Shown: one piece after another, positions 15,725 through 27,485 of the stretch
How the letters are laid out: each line of letters begins with the position of its first letter
Position numbering within the stretch: position 1 is the first letter of the stretch
Origin: Pogonophryne albipinna
Taxonomy: Eukaryota > Chordata > Actinopteri > Perciformes > Artedidraconidae
DNA length: 64,000 nt
Assembly: GCA_028583405.1 (NCBI GenBank)
Contig: CM053246.1
Span: 9,734,600-9,798,599 of the forward strand
Direction of reading: 5' to 3'
Position numbers and translations under genes: made by a program
The notes under the pieces: generated by a model
Told to the model about the DNA's origin: nothing
What the model saw: the letters and a program-made list of their open reading frames with translations, nothing else
The model's database searches: none

Positions 15725-17796
15725 CTGCAGCAACAAGAGAGTGGACTGTTAGAGGCTTGATAGGATTAGAGACATTCAAACTATTTTGGTTAACCCGTGG
15801 GACATCTGTTGCATACTAATGTCCGAGGTCATGTTTCCAAAACACATGTTTCAGGGTTTCTGTGCAATGTGATTGTACAAGACCTGTACATTAAAAGAAT
15901 ATTCAAAACAGTAAAGCTTTCTCCTGATCTCTAAATGCAAGTGGATGCTATGGAGCATCGTCGTACACTTTTAAAAATATATAATTTGGCTTTTTCCACC
16001 AAAATCCAGACCTTTTTTTGCCAGAATGTTTTTCAATTGAGAAAATATGTGCATGAATAAAACATGTGTACAAAGCAGATCTTCATTGATCCTCTCATAC
16101 CATTTCATTCATTGATAGTTTTTGATGATAATGTGTTAATACAAGTAACAATATTGCAGCAAAAGGCATGGAAGATGAGGGCTGTGATAGGGGAACCATG
16201 TGGAAACAATGCAGATTATAAAGTCTTAAAAAATAAGCTTTGGAAAAGAGGAAGAAAATGAAAAATGATTTATTGTGAGACACGCTAAACAGGCTGATTT
16301 CAATGCATGTGTCACTTACTTGGGTGACTTGGGGGCTTAGAGATACTTCTGAACCTAACTCATCAAAATGTAATATAATCTCCATGCAGCGTCAGCCAGC
16401 AGTACATGGGGACTGAATGGTCTAACCATGTGACTGACACTCATTGAGAAACGTGAACAATGGTTCACCTCTTCAGTGTGAGGACAGACGGAGACCACAG
16501 CAAACTATTAAACCATGATCACAGTGGACATTCACAGCAGAAGGCCTTGTGTAATGTAAAGCAATACGCTGCAAAAACCTTGCAATCAACACTGACTTTG
16601 TGAAGCCTATAATGTCCAATTTTTGGTTATACTGCGATTCAATTCTGTGGTGATTATTAAGGCTGCATACTGAGGCGGTGTTAGAGTGGTGATTGCATAA
16701 TGCTGAGAAGTGCTATTTCCTGACCTTGATTCCTTTTACTCGTCCTTTCAGCTGCTCCCCTCTCTAACAGTCCTAGTGCACTGATAATGTTCCCACAAAG
16801 AGAACAGGAGTAGTTGGGTGTGGCCAGAGAGAAGCTTGAGTGTTTATGGTTGCCGAGGGCTTGCTGGAGAACACGTCAGTGGCATGACAGGAATGAGGCT
16901 TGTAAGCAGATAGTTATCTCTTAGATTTGACGTGAAATATGAAAAACATGTGTTTCCTTTATCTGCCTTGACCAGTAACCACTCGAGCAGGGAATGATGT
17001 GACATAGTATACAGCTGCCACCCAGGAGCTGAGAGTGGGCGAGCTGTAAGCATTTGTAAAGATGATCGGGATGTGGATATATGTTGGATGACTGCTCCAT
17101 TCCGTTTCCTTTTATCTTGGCAGAGAGAAATGTTTGTGACGACGCAATGTTTGGATTAAAGTGCGGATTGAACGATCAAAAGAATTGATAAAATGTTAGA
17201 GCCATTTTCTGTGTTGACAATGAGTGTATTATTTTCTTATTAATTTAGATCTTAATATATTCTTTCCATTTATGTATTAGTACCGAATTAAATATTCGGA
17301 GAAAAACTTTGATTTACTGCGAGCCACACCTGTGATATAAGGAAGGGGTGGGACTGAGCGTGAGGAGGAAATTGTCTCCAGCAATGAACGGGGAATCGGA
17401 ACAGTCTTTGAACTCACGTTACACTGATCATTTTGTTTATTTTGTTTGTTTAAATATATGGAAGTAAATAAATCGGCCAAGGAAGGCAAAGAAATCAGCG
17501 CCTACAGAGCTTTATTTGGATGGTTTTTAACGTGTGAGTCAAGAAGCGGATCCCTGTTGACGTGGCACAGTTTTAGATATCCCACAAGAATGGGCCACGA
17601 CATAGTCAAAGACTCCGGACCGCTGGAATAACTGATGTTAAAGACGCATCGCTGACTGGAATCCCGGTTTTTGAGATTTGTGAATGGAAGAAGGATACTC
17701 CGTGGACAGAGCGTAAGGATAGCGCAACGATCAGCTGTTGAGCCATGCGGAGGGCCGCGAGTAAACAAAGGACGGATCAAGAACAGTGAGCAAATG

Positions 17797-18060
17797 GACA
17801 ATGCTGAAATGGCCATACTTGCATTTGAACAAAGGAAACACTTTGCACAGGACATTAACCTCCTTGAAAAAAGGAAATACTGCCAAAAAGACAACCCTAT
17901 ATTAAAAATGGACCCAATCCTTGATCAAGGTATACTGGGAGTTGGGGGGAGAATTAACAGATCAGCTATGCCAGTAAATGCTAAGAATCCCATAATCCTG
18001 CCCAAAAAATCCCACATATCAGAAATCATTCTAAGACAAGCCACATTGCTAAAACATCAC
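17797..18060 (+). pseudogene. BEL/Pao integrase zinc-binding region fragment, upstream of gag
   Basis: Within the open frame 17671-18102, residues such as AEMAILAFEQRKHFAQDIN and ILGVGGRINR...ILPKKSHISEIILRQ match the linker and H2C2 zinc-binding start of BEL/Pao integrase (consensus: Leu-Arg-Val-Gly-Gly-Arg...Ile-Leu-Pro). It stops where the His-His-Cys-Cys finger should be completed. In intact elements this region lies several kb downstream of gag, so the copy is out of order. Confidence 0.65.
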
Positions 18061-18225
18061 TTCACAGATTACCCAGAGCTCAAATACCTGCACTTGCATT
18101 AGACTCCTCTGAACCAGCTCCATTGTTGGGCCCGAGAACATCAGAGCCACCAAGGAGTGAAAGTTCTGAGGAATCAGACTCTAGTAGTCATAGTAAAGAT
18201 TTGGTAACTGTGATCCAGAGGCAAA

Positions 18226-19098
18226 ATGATATTGCAGATAATGTTACATCAGAAACAATCCTCAGTTCCCTCCAGACAAATACCTGTATGTGATGGTGAC
18301 CCTTTAAGTTTCCAAACATTCATGCGAGCATTTAAACATGGCATTGAGAATAAAACTAGTTGTGATGATGATAGACTTTATTACCTTGAACAATACACTA
18401 GTGGCCAACCTAGGGAACTGGTGAGGAGCTGCTTTCACATGGAACCAGAGAGAGGTTATGCTGAGGCACGAAGACTTCTGAAAGCTCACTTTGGAGATGG
18501 ATTGAAAATTGCAAATGACCAAATGGAGAAAGCTCTCAACTGGAGCATGATTAAACCTGATGATGGGAAAGCATTACATGCCTATGCCCTTTACCTGAGA
18601 GGATGCTGCAATGCTATGAAGGAACTAAAAAAGCATGGAAGAACTGGATCTTGTATCTACTTTAAAGCTCATTGTGTCAAAACTGCCATACAAGCTGAAG
18701 GAAAAGTGGAGAAATACAGCATTGGAGCTTCTGGAACGAAACCAAAGAAGGGCCACATTCTCTGATCTTGTTGTGTTTATAGAAAAGCAAGCCAGAATTC
18801 TGCAAGATCCCCTCTTTTGTGATATTCATGATGTTATGCCATCCCAGAGAGCCATCCCAAAAGCTACTACATCCTACTCCAAACAGCAAATCAACCAACG
18901 AGGTAAAAGTAGTAGCTTTGCCATGGCAATAGAAACGAGGAACTGTAACACTGCAAGTCCAAAAAGCTATCAACGACCAGAAAGCCTGGTTACAAATAGG
19001 TGGGATGGTAATTGTTGCATTTGCAAGAAAGGCAAGCACTCGCTGAATGAATGTGAAATGCTAAAGCTGCAACCACGTGATTTAAAGGTGCAACTATT
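18226..19098 (+). pseudogene. BEL/Pao gag (DUF1759-like), interrupted
   Basis: The frame 18226-18765 carries a DUF1759-type gag segment: FMRAFKHGIENKTSCDDDRL, 'YLEQYTSGQPRELVRSC', 'YAEARRLLKAHFGD'. The reading then shifts to the frame of 18635-19123 (ISKLPYKLKEKW-type continuation, 'FSDLVVFIEKQARILQDPLF'), so at least one frameshift is present near 18.65 kb. It ends at the L2 insertion point. Confidence 0.8.
18849..18899. repeat. 51-bp direct duplication, source copy
   Basis: Identical to 19943-19993, beginning GAGCCATCCCAAAAGC. This copy sits in its native place within gag. Confidence 0.9.
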
Positions 19099-19552
19099 AA
19101 TAATAATAATAATAATAATTTAAATTTATATAGCGCCTTTCACGAAACCCAAGGACGCTTTACAATGGGAAGTAACACAACAAAAGCAATAATAATCATA
19201 CAGATACATAGGCTGAAGAAAACAAAACAGGAACAGGTTGCTGAGTACTGTATATTAGTTGAGGCAAAAGGCCTGAGTGAACAGATGGTGTTTGAGGTGT
19301 TTTTTTAAGGTGTCCAGAGTGTCTGCATTCCTGATTGCAGAGGGGAGAGAATTCCAGAGGGTGGGGGCTGCGACACTGAAGGCTCTGTTGCCAAATGTTT
19401 TCAGCTTGGAGCGCTGGATGGAGAGCAGCCCTTTGTCAGAGGACCGCAGGTGACGAGAGGGGGTGTAGGGCTGAAGGAGGTCAGAGATGTATGGAGGGGC
19501 TAGGGAGTGGAGAGATTTGTAAGTTAGCAGGAGGAGTTTGTACTGGATGCGT
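19099..19552 (-). mobile_element. 5'-truncated L2-like LINE inserted in gag
   Basis: Read on the minus strand it encodes the C-terminal tail of an L2/CR1-type ORF2 ('YISDLLQPYTPSRHLRSSD', 'NRAFSVAAPTLWNSLPSAI', 'LDTLKKHLKHHLFTQAF'), then a 3'UTR with 'aaggcgctatataaat' and an (ATT)n tail. A 7-bp target duplication AACTATT flanks it (19092-19098 and 19553-19559), proving that it inserted into the BEL/Pao copy after that copy was in place. Confidence 0.88.
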
Positions 19553-19559
19553 AACTATT

Positions 19560-19942
19560 GAAGGAAAAAGGCATATGCTTTGGATGTCTAACCAGGGGAC
19601 ACATGAGCAAAGCTTGTAGGAAAAGGAGTACATGCCTACACTGCCAAGGAAGGCACCCTAGCATTCTACACATCGATAAACCAACAGAGAATGAAAACGA
19701 CCACATGACTAATTGGACTAAACGATCAGTCAGTGGAACTCCTGTCGTTCTGGATAAAGGAGAGGACATCGGGGCTGGAAAAGATTGCAAACTGTCAGCA
19801 AAACTATACAAACATATGTCTTTCTTGATCCTGGCAGCACATCAACCTTTTGCACAGAAAATCTGATGCGACGGCTGAATACAACAGGACGGAAGGCTAC
19901 AGTTCTCCTGCAAACAATGGGTCAAAAGAAACCAGTGGATAG
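19560..19942 (+). pseudogene. BEL/Pao gag zinc knuckle and aspartic protease start
   Basis: Frame 19558-19866 has a CCHC-type pattern: CFGCLTRGHMSKACRKRSTC, then LHCQGRHPSI. A frame change leads to [17 protein letters not shown], where the usual protease motif Leu-Leu-Asp-Ser/Thr-Gly-Ser reads Asp-Pro-Gly-Ser, so the residue after the catalytic Asp is altered. The segment breaks off at the 51-bp filler. Confidence 0.75.
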
Positions 19943-19993
19943 GAGCCATCCCAAAAGCTACTACATCCTACTCCAAACAGCAAATCAACCAAC
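19943..19993. repeat. 51-bp filler duplication at a deletion junction
   Basis: A perfect copy of 18849-18899 lies exactly between the protease start and the pol C-terminus, at the point where RT to integrase has been lost. Confidence 0.9.
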
Positions 19994-20345
19994 TAATCCT
20001 GTTATGCCACCTGGACTCTTCGTGAAGGAGGACCTGTACTCAAGAAGAAAATGGAGACAGGTACAATATCTGGCTGATCTTTTCCGGAAGAGATGGGTCA
20101 GAGAATATCTTCCGACAATGCAACAGCAAAATAAATGGAATAAGATCAGAAGGAACTTTCTTCCTGGAGATCTCGTTGTTATTGTGGACGATTCGGCTCC
20201 CAGAAACTCCTGGGTGCTAGGACGGATTCTGAAGACCCTGCCAGGAAGTAAAGGGCTTGTCCGAAGTGTTCTAGTTAAAACAAAAACAAGTGTTTTACAG
20301 AGGCCTGTCAACAAACTCTGTTTGCTCCTGGAAGCTGGAGATTAA
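19994..20345 (+). pseudogene. BEL/Pao pol C-terminal domain (DUF5641-like)
   Basis: In the frame ending TAA 20343-20345: '[20 protein letters not shown]', '[20 protein letters not shown]', '[20 protein letters not shown]' and '[10 protein letters not shown]', the conserved C-terminal domain of BEL/Pao polyproteins that follows the integrase core. Open and well conserved, implying a fairly recent origin of the copy. Confidence 0.85.
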
Positions 20346-20884
20346 GTGGACTACTACTACTGGCTGTAGCTAGAAAAAAAAAAAAATGTATGAACTCAAG
20401 ATGAATCTCATCTATGAACTCTGACAAGAAGAAAATTAGTATATTTGTTTTGAATATTGGCTCTATTTATTATTTGTTGTAATTGCTATATTCTATGCAA
20501 TTAGGGGCTTCGCGTGGGCTCCTGATCAGCCTGTCGGTGTTCTTTTCCCCATAATGACCGCGTCGCTGCACATTATCCCTTACATATGATTATATAGTCA
20601 TTATTCATTTGTTTTAAAGCAGGAGGCGCAAATGCTTGCCTCGGGGAGGGAGAAAAAGAGCCACAGCGGAGAATAAACAGAAGGGCAACCATGCAAGGGA
20701 AGTCTTCTTCGCTGCTTTTGTGGCAGACTACAGCGCCACTTACAGGCCTGGCATATGTACTACAGCGTCTCCAGCGCTTTCGAGCAGCAATGGCCGGCCG
20801 TGGCCCAACCCCACATTCCCCTGATAGGTGGAGAGTTGGCCCAATAGCCGTAGCACCACCGCCCTGACAGTGTTCAAATATGGA

Positions 20885-21052
20885 TCAGTCTGTATCAGAT
20901 CCGTTGCAGCCCCTTTTTTAGAGATTTGGGTACGGAGGAAAATAGAGAGGGTTGTGTTTTCTGACACTTGGTGAGTTCCCTGGAACACCGGGGACACATA
21001 TTCATGTATAAAAGACGTACAAAAGTGCATTTTGCCTGATAGGTCCCCTTTA
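20885..21052. mobile_element. Interspersed repeat B, copy 1
   Basis: Shares about 155 bp with 58427-58582: 'gtatcagatccgttgcagcc', 'gggttgtgttttctgacact', 'ttcatgtataaaagacgtac', ending 'ataggtcccctttaa'. Looks like one end of a DNA transposon family; upstream 20.6-20.88 kb may belong to the same element. Confidence 0.65.
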
Positions 21053-21058
21053 ATATAA

Positions 21059-21400
21059 TGGCGCATTTCCACTACAGCGCGGAGTGCGGTTTAAGCGTGG
21101 CGTGCCGTGCCCGGCCCACTAGGCGTAGTTCCGGCTAGCGGGTACTTTTTCACAGTTTTCTGGCTCTCCAAAATCGAGGTTCTTTCCGGGCCAACAACCG
21201 GGCTGAGTATGCTAAACTAGTGAGAGAATCACTGGCAACTACAACAAAATGAACATATTTTACCGTGATTTAATTGTAATACACTTTTCAAAATGATGCC
21301 GAAGTGACAACATACTGATACCGGTTAGTAAAAACCATGAATTCATGCTTTGACAAGTCTGCAGACAAGACGGCATAAGTTAGTCTCTCTCTGTTGGTGC
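21059..21400. mobile_element. Harbinger-like element fragment, relative of 27943-28717
   Basis: Begins 'tggcgcatttccactacag' and follows the first about 330 bp of the element at 27943 ('ctactttttcac', 'gaacatattt.accgtgattt', 'aatgatgccgaagt'). The right end is missing. Confidence 0.7.
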
Positions 21401-22810
21401 GCTGGGCTAATGCTAATAATGCTAATGCCAGCAAATGCTAATGCCAGCAAATACAATGGCGGCTTCACAAAACTATTAAGAGGCTCCATAAGTAAATTAA
21501 ATCCAGGCAGGCACGTTAGATTGGGACAGTTGACACTTCACTTTGACTTACTGAGATTAGAGGACAGGAACACCAGCCAGATTCATTTACACCCAGCACA
21601 GCTCATTTAAGTATTGACATTGGAATAGTTTCAACAAGAACAATTTTAAGCTAGTATGTCTATCTGCCAAGGGAATGCGTGTAGGGGGGAGGTGGTCTGT
21701 GTGTACCAAAAAGTTAAAATTCAGCACAAACTAGTATCCAATTGTCCAATGATGCCATACCCAGAGCAAAATGTTTTACAATCCAACACATTTTCAGAAA
21801 TGACCTCAGCTGTATCCTTTACAGCCCGAGTCAATAGAGATCAATTAAAAAATGTATTGATAATCTCACAGACTGACACTAAAGATCAGCCTGTAGTTAT
21901 CTTGGCTGTAAAAGTCAATACTCAGGCACCATTTTAGATTTAGATGGTCAACTGAAATATTATTTACTTGATTTGTAATGCATGTTCTATCTGGCCCAGA
22001 GGTATTTAGTATACGCCCTAAATATTGAAAAACAAATGTATCTAATAAAATACTGTATATGCTGTTGTTTCCTTATGATGCTGAAAGGTTGTGCCCATGT
22101 TAGGGATGCAACAACTTGAAATCAACAATCATACTTTACAATATGTCTTAAAATTCGCATTGCACATTGGTGCACACCTTCTAAAGGTAAATTGTAATAT
22201 TGTCAGATTATATTTAGTTGCTTTTAATTTTTTGTTCATAAATGTAACTTATTGTGTTAAATGGACATACGTGATATAGTGTCATATAATTTACAAGCTC
22301 CTGAATATAATCCAAATCGTAGCGTGTCAGGATGATATTGACAAATATTTTATTGTCTAAAGAATTTATATTGTATTGTATCTTGGTGAAACGTGTGGTT
22401 TACACACCATGGCATATCAGGACTATAGATGGTTAGGAAACATACTGATGGTGACTACACTGCCAACTATTTATATAACTGTCACTACCACACGTACTGT
22501 AATTGTCATGGTGCACAGTGAACACAGCCCAAAGCTGCTCTCTGTATTAGCAGTGGCACATGGCTTTGCCACAGGGCTGTGTGTGTTTCTGTTCAAACAG
22601 TGGCAGAACGACCCCAGTCTGTGGAGCTGTAGCTGCTGCGGCTAAACCCCGGGAACTGTGCGGTGTTAAGCAAGTGACCACATAGGCATTGTAGGATCTC
22701 ATGTAGTTTGAAATAATAAATCCAAAGGCCATTTCCCAAACACAATCACAGAAGAAACAGCTGTAAGCAAATTAAAACGTTTCTTTGAGCTGTTGCTAAC
22801 AACAATATTC

Positions 22811-23020
22811 TAATTCGATCCCCAGCCCCTAAAGTAGAAGTGCCCTTAGGCGAGGTACTAAATCCCAAGTTGCTCCCAAAGGCAAAACCTATTGTGTGAA
22901 TGTGTGTATAAATGTTTATCAGGCTTGATGAGCAGTTGGCACCTTGTATGGCTCCAGTGTACGAATGTGTGTGAAATGCTGACTTGAAAAAGTGCTTTGA
23001 ATGGTCATAAAGACAAGGAA
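22811..23020 (+). mobile_element. SINE-like fragment (head truncated)
   Basis: Starts in a B-box-like 'attcgatccccagcccct' and continues with the teleost repeat body 'aaatcccaagttgctccc', 'tgtgtgaatgtgtgtataaa' and 'aaaagtgctttgaatggtca'. The tRNA head is missing. Confidence 0.55.
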
Positions 23021-24245
23021 AGCAACGAGCAGGCCATTTACCATTCCATTTTTTATATCTAATTTCCTCCGTGTCATTTAGCTGATATTGTTAACTGGTA
23101 ACTCCTCACACAAACACACTTAAGAGAAACAGACCATGCAATCATAGGAACTCCGAGCAAATGTGTTAATGAGTGTGCATCTTAAGGGAAGTCATTTTAC
23201 AATTGTTGTTTCATACCATTCAGAAATATCTTATTCATATTTTTTTAAACTTTACCAGGATATTTTCTGCTACAATAATATTGGTGTGAAAATGTTATAC
23301 AGAAAGGTATGGTTATCAACTTTGTAAATAAATAGTTGTATAAAATCCCAGTAATCTTGATGCTTTATTTAAAAGGACTAAAACAGTTAACATTAATGTC
23401 ATTCATGTAACACCATATCAGCTCTTCTCTAGCACTGGTTCATTGTCTGCATTTGGGGAAGTAACAAGACACAGCATGGTTGTCAACTAAAACAAAACCA
23501 CAATTGCAAAATACAGCATCACACAATACTTTTGGTTTCTCTTAAATTCTTGTTCTTGGAGGCGAACTGGCACCTCTCCAGGAACCATTCCACTGAGCCC
23601 GGTTCCCTGTGGGCTGAGCTTCTACCGCCCATTTCTTTGCACCCTCTCACTTTGCATTAAGAGGTTATTGGGCTGCCCCTTACATCTCTCCTGTCTCATA
23701 TAACAGACAGTGTAATCCATGTCAGACATAACAACCAGCCTCTACTGTAATCTGACACCTTCCAGAAGACATCAAATCTCTGCTTCCTTGTGTATATGCA
23801 AAGCTTATGGGCCACAGGCCTTCAACTCAACAAAAATGCCACATCATAAACATGGGTCATATAACTGAGTACATGTTAACACCACATCTATGATGAGATG
23901 AGTCCTATTTTCACACAAGCCTTAGATTTAACCCTGCAAAACAGATAGACACATCATCTGCTGAGGCAGAGCTCAGCCCCAGCTATGCCTGATAATAATG
24001 CAACAAAAGCCACAGCACTGCGAGGATCCCATGACATTTAGCTGGAGTTAAAGAGCAACTTGCAGGTTAGAGACCCCAGTGAATAAATGTGTAGGAAAAT
24101 TATGTACACTAGATTTTCAAAAAAATATACATAAATATACACTACAGGCGTCGTTTTTGTAAGACATTTTTACTTCCACATAAAAAGAACACCCGCGTGT
24201 GACGTCACATCAGGGAGAGCGGCCGGTCTAACGTATGAATAAACA

Positions 24246-24338
24246 TGGATCACAATGCTAGTTTTGACACAGAAGAAGTTGAAAATGTATATTCGAATGC
24301 ATATGACGGACCAGTGGAGAACAGGGCAGCAGTCTTGG
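24246..24338 (+). CDS. Possible first exon of a transposon-encoded protein
   Basis: ATGGATCACAATGCT opens MDHNASFDTEEVENVYSNAY and stays open for 31 codons to ...AGCAGTCTTG, followed by a strong donor GTGAGTAACC. It sits about 195 bp inside the left end of the outer element, just after a CpG-containing 'gtgacgtcac' CRE-like motif, the layout of a transposon promoter and first exon. I do not recognise the protein, and the remaining exons are absent from this copy. Confidence 0.4.
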
Positions 24339-24511
24339 TGAGTAACCGGCGTTAGCTACAGTTAATGTTAGCTAACGTCACATCACAACATTGTAAAGTT
24401 AGCTATCATATATCAGGCTATAACTAAAGTAGTATTGATAATATAGTAACGTTTCTGGCAGGACTGTTGATACTGATCCATAACAGAAACTAATGCGCAA
24501 GTATCAGCCGG

Positions 24512-25617
24512 CAGGGCTCAACGCTAACTTTTAAAAGTGGTTGCCAGGCTGGCAACCAGGCATCAACTATTGGTTGCCAAAACTGAAAATACGGTTGCCA
24601 TTTTTAGTCACCTCTATTTTAAATAATTAAGATACTATACAGTTATACATCAACTTAATAATGACAATGTGACACAAAAGAATGTTCAAATGCTTTACAA
24701 TAAGTAATTAACACAATTATTTGAAACTTAAGTGGTAGGGAACTTGTCCACCCTCAATTGCTGGAATACAAAATACCAGTAGTGCAGCTGTTGTCATGTT
24801 CTTCACAGATCCCTCACGAATGAATTGAGCAAGTCACTAGTTTCTTGGTATCCGTTGTCTCCCTTTCAAGTTGGGTTTTCCTGACCTTTGTGCTGACCCC
24901 CACCATAGATCCATTGGCCCTTCAGCATTGAAGTCTTGGATTGGCCAGACTAATACATTTCTAATGTTAAATAAATGAAAAACATTCACAGTTAAGAATT
25001 AGATATTAATTATGAATGCTGTAAGTTACCTTTAATATGTCTAACTATATTTAAAATGTGTTACCTTTTTATAGAAGTGTTTTATATTGTTATGCCAATA
25101 TTTTCCTATGGTAAAGTTTCGTTTTGCACTTTTATTTTTGGTAGTAATAAGATCGGGACTCTTATTTTGAAGGAACTTTTACCGGAAGTGAATGGACAAC
25201 GAAACATGCTTCGCCTCCCAAGACTTTACCCATTTCCTTTTTGCTTTTCGTTCGGGTTCACCTTGTGCTTTATCGGTTGAATCAATTTGAACATTCGTTT
25301 GAGATGTTGACGGGTTGGCCGAACTTTTTACTCCACAGTGTAAACGTGCATCGCTTTCTGGCTCCGTAATCACACCAATGCACGTGCAACTTAAGTATCA
25401 GGTTCCGACTGGTCACAACAATAATTAAATATCACTCTTAATACAACAAATAATTCACATTTATCTATTTTGGGGTGCACATTTTGCTGTTTGCTGTCCT
25501 TATTTCTTTATGTTAAAAACTGGTTGCCACTGATGGCAACCAAAGGCCAAGAAGTGGTTGACATTTTTTCTGAATGGTTGCCAATGGGAACCTGGCAACC
25601 ATTACTGTCGAGCCCTG
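24512..25617. mobile_element. hAT-like element nested in the 24051 element (GGTTGCC-rich ends)
   Basis: Ends CAGGGCTCAACGCTAAC and ACTGTCGAGCCCTG are inverted repeats, with multiple GGTTGCCA/TGGCAACC motifs near both ends. A 5-bp repeat AGCCG flanks it; no clean 8-mer is visible. Interior is AT-rich without a transposase frame. Confidence 0.65.
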
Positions 25618-25760
25618 AGCCGTATCTCGCGTTACCTAATGCAACTCCACACTACGTCTTACGGTGCTGTGTACCGGAGGGGAGAGAGAGAGGAGCGAAG
25701 GGGGGGAGAGAGAGAGAGAGAGAGCAGCGAAGGGGGGGAGAGAGATGTAATACGGTTTCC

Positions 25761-27485
25761 CATGGGCGTAGGAAGCATCCTGAATGTGGGGGGGGGACAT
25801 TTTTAACGGGGGGTGTGAAAATAGATTTCCTGTATTCTGGTGCATTTTATCAGGTGGTTTGATACTTTTATGTGGCTATACTAGCATGAGGGAAATGATG
25901 GGTACATTTTGTAATTTCATCCAGTAGTAAAGAAAGGAAACATATTTGATTATTAATTCAGAGCCGTCTTTGAATTAATAAAAAGCAGTTTAAATGCCCA
26001 TTTTTTGTACATTTATATACAACAATAACAATATTGTGCATTGAGAGATATTGTTGTGGAGAGTCATTTATATATAAATCGCAAAATACATTTGTGAATC
26101 CTTCTGTGAGCATTTATTAATATTGAGACTGATCTGACTCCATACAGATGTTAAGTTCACCTAGGAATGGTATCATTGACTTTAATGTTCAAATAAATGT
26201 TGCTCTTCTGTCTATATTGGTCATATGATGCCCATTGACTGAAATGTTTCCTGTTCAATATCCCCACTGATTTCCTTAACATTCTGGGATGAGAGTCCAC
26301 ATCACAATTGACTCTAAACTGTCATTTCCCTTTCATCACTGACCTCAGCAACGGACCTCTCTCCACTGTCCCTGTGTTCTGCCTCTGACTCACTCTCAAG
26401 CGCCTAGATGTCAAGAGAGGTGGTGATGTGATCACTTTTTATTGAGCAGTATACTCTTTCACATTGAATCATAACTGAATGTAAATACAACTGACTCTAA
26501 AGTAAGTCCCAGTCTGTGACATTGGACATTTTGAAGACTCAAAGTCCCAAGCAGTAGAATATTAGCTAGTCTATGTAATGTGCACAGAAAATAAATAGTT
26601 AACTGAATACTGGGATGGAAATTGCCTATAAGCACTCAGTAAAACATAAACACACACAAAAAGCTTCTGAATGATAAGAAGTATAATTAAAACATAATGC
26701 ACATTACCATTTTGAGAGAGAGTACCTAAGTCAAAGAACTCAGAAAATAATCTCTTATCGAACTGAGGCAGTAAAACACTGACTGCGCCTCTACGTGGAC
26801 ATCATGGTGTTTACATGAGCACAGAGAGATCGGTTTATTCATGTTCCCTGTTTACATGATAAATACTAGTAACCTGGCATTTCGATGCCTTTTCTCATCT
26901 AAACTATTCAGTATTTGTATCTCTCTATCATGACATAAAGACGAAACTCCTCTCCAGAAGTGAGACGCTTTTGCCGCAGCCGCCATCACTGTTAACTGAT
27001 TAACTGCTACCAGCTGATTACTTACTTTCCTCTTCTTTGAAAAAAATGTTCTTATGTCCATGTTGTCTGGGGGAGAAAACATATCAAACCAAGAGATCGA
27101 CAGCTTTGATTTTCGCTGTACTAACCATTTCCTGAACATTTGGTGTGTGTGCCTTACCTCCGCTACCGGCATCGCTTCATACAACAGATCTGAGCTGTCC
27201 AACTATGACAACACTCCTTGAACATGCGCGCTATGTGAGAATCTGCCTTGGTACAAAGTAGCAATGAAAACATGGTACGGAGTTTCATTGATTTGAGCAT
27301 TCTCTCAATAAGCAAGTGGAATGGATTTGATAGTGAAGCACTGACACAGCGCTCTACAAAGTGCGGCGAGTGGATAGACCGATGCACGGACTTTCCACAT
27401 GGTAAAAGTGGGGGGGTCTAAACTAATCATTTGAAAAAGTGGGGGGGGCTTGTCCCACCCTCATATAATGGCTGCGACGCCCATG
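25761..27485 (-). mobile_element. hAT element with perfect 8-bp TSD, nested
   Basis: The 8-mer CGGTTTCC lies at 25753-25760 and 27486-27493. Ends CATGGGCGT / ACGCCCATG are inverted. On the minus strand, ATG 27061 opens MDIRTFFSKKRKVS, the typical N-terminal start of hAT transposases of the zinc-finger-MYM-like vertebrate group; the frame ends at 26852, so this is a deletion derivative. G runs near both ends belong to the family. Confidence 0.85.

Larger units (their letters stand above)
17280..20510 (+). mobile_element. BEL/Pao LTR retrotransposon, rearranged and RT-less
   Basis: Order seen: leader-like sequence (17.28-17.8 kb), an integrase zinc-binding fragment (17797-18060), gag (18190-19090), an L2 insertion (19099-19552), gag zinc knuckle and protease start (19560-19930), a 51-bp duplicated filler (19943-19993), then the C-terminal pol domain (20000-20345). 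Reverse transcriptase, RNase H and most of integrase are missing. The pol end is followed by a run of A and 'aattaggggc', which resembles a polypurine tract, but no clear 3' LTR. Exact borders are not visible. Confidence 0.8.

Noticed and set aside
20636..20824. Arg/Ala-rich 62-codon frame
   Set aside because: It lies within or next to repeat B, has no homology I recognise, and is short enough to be chance.
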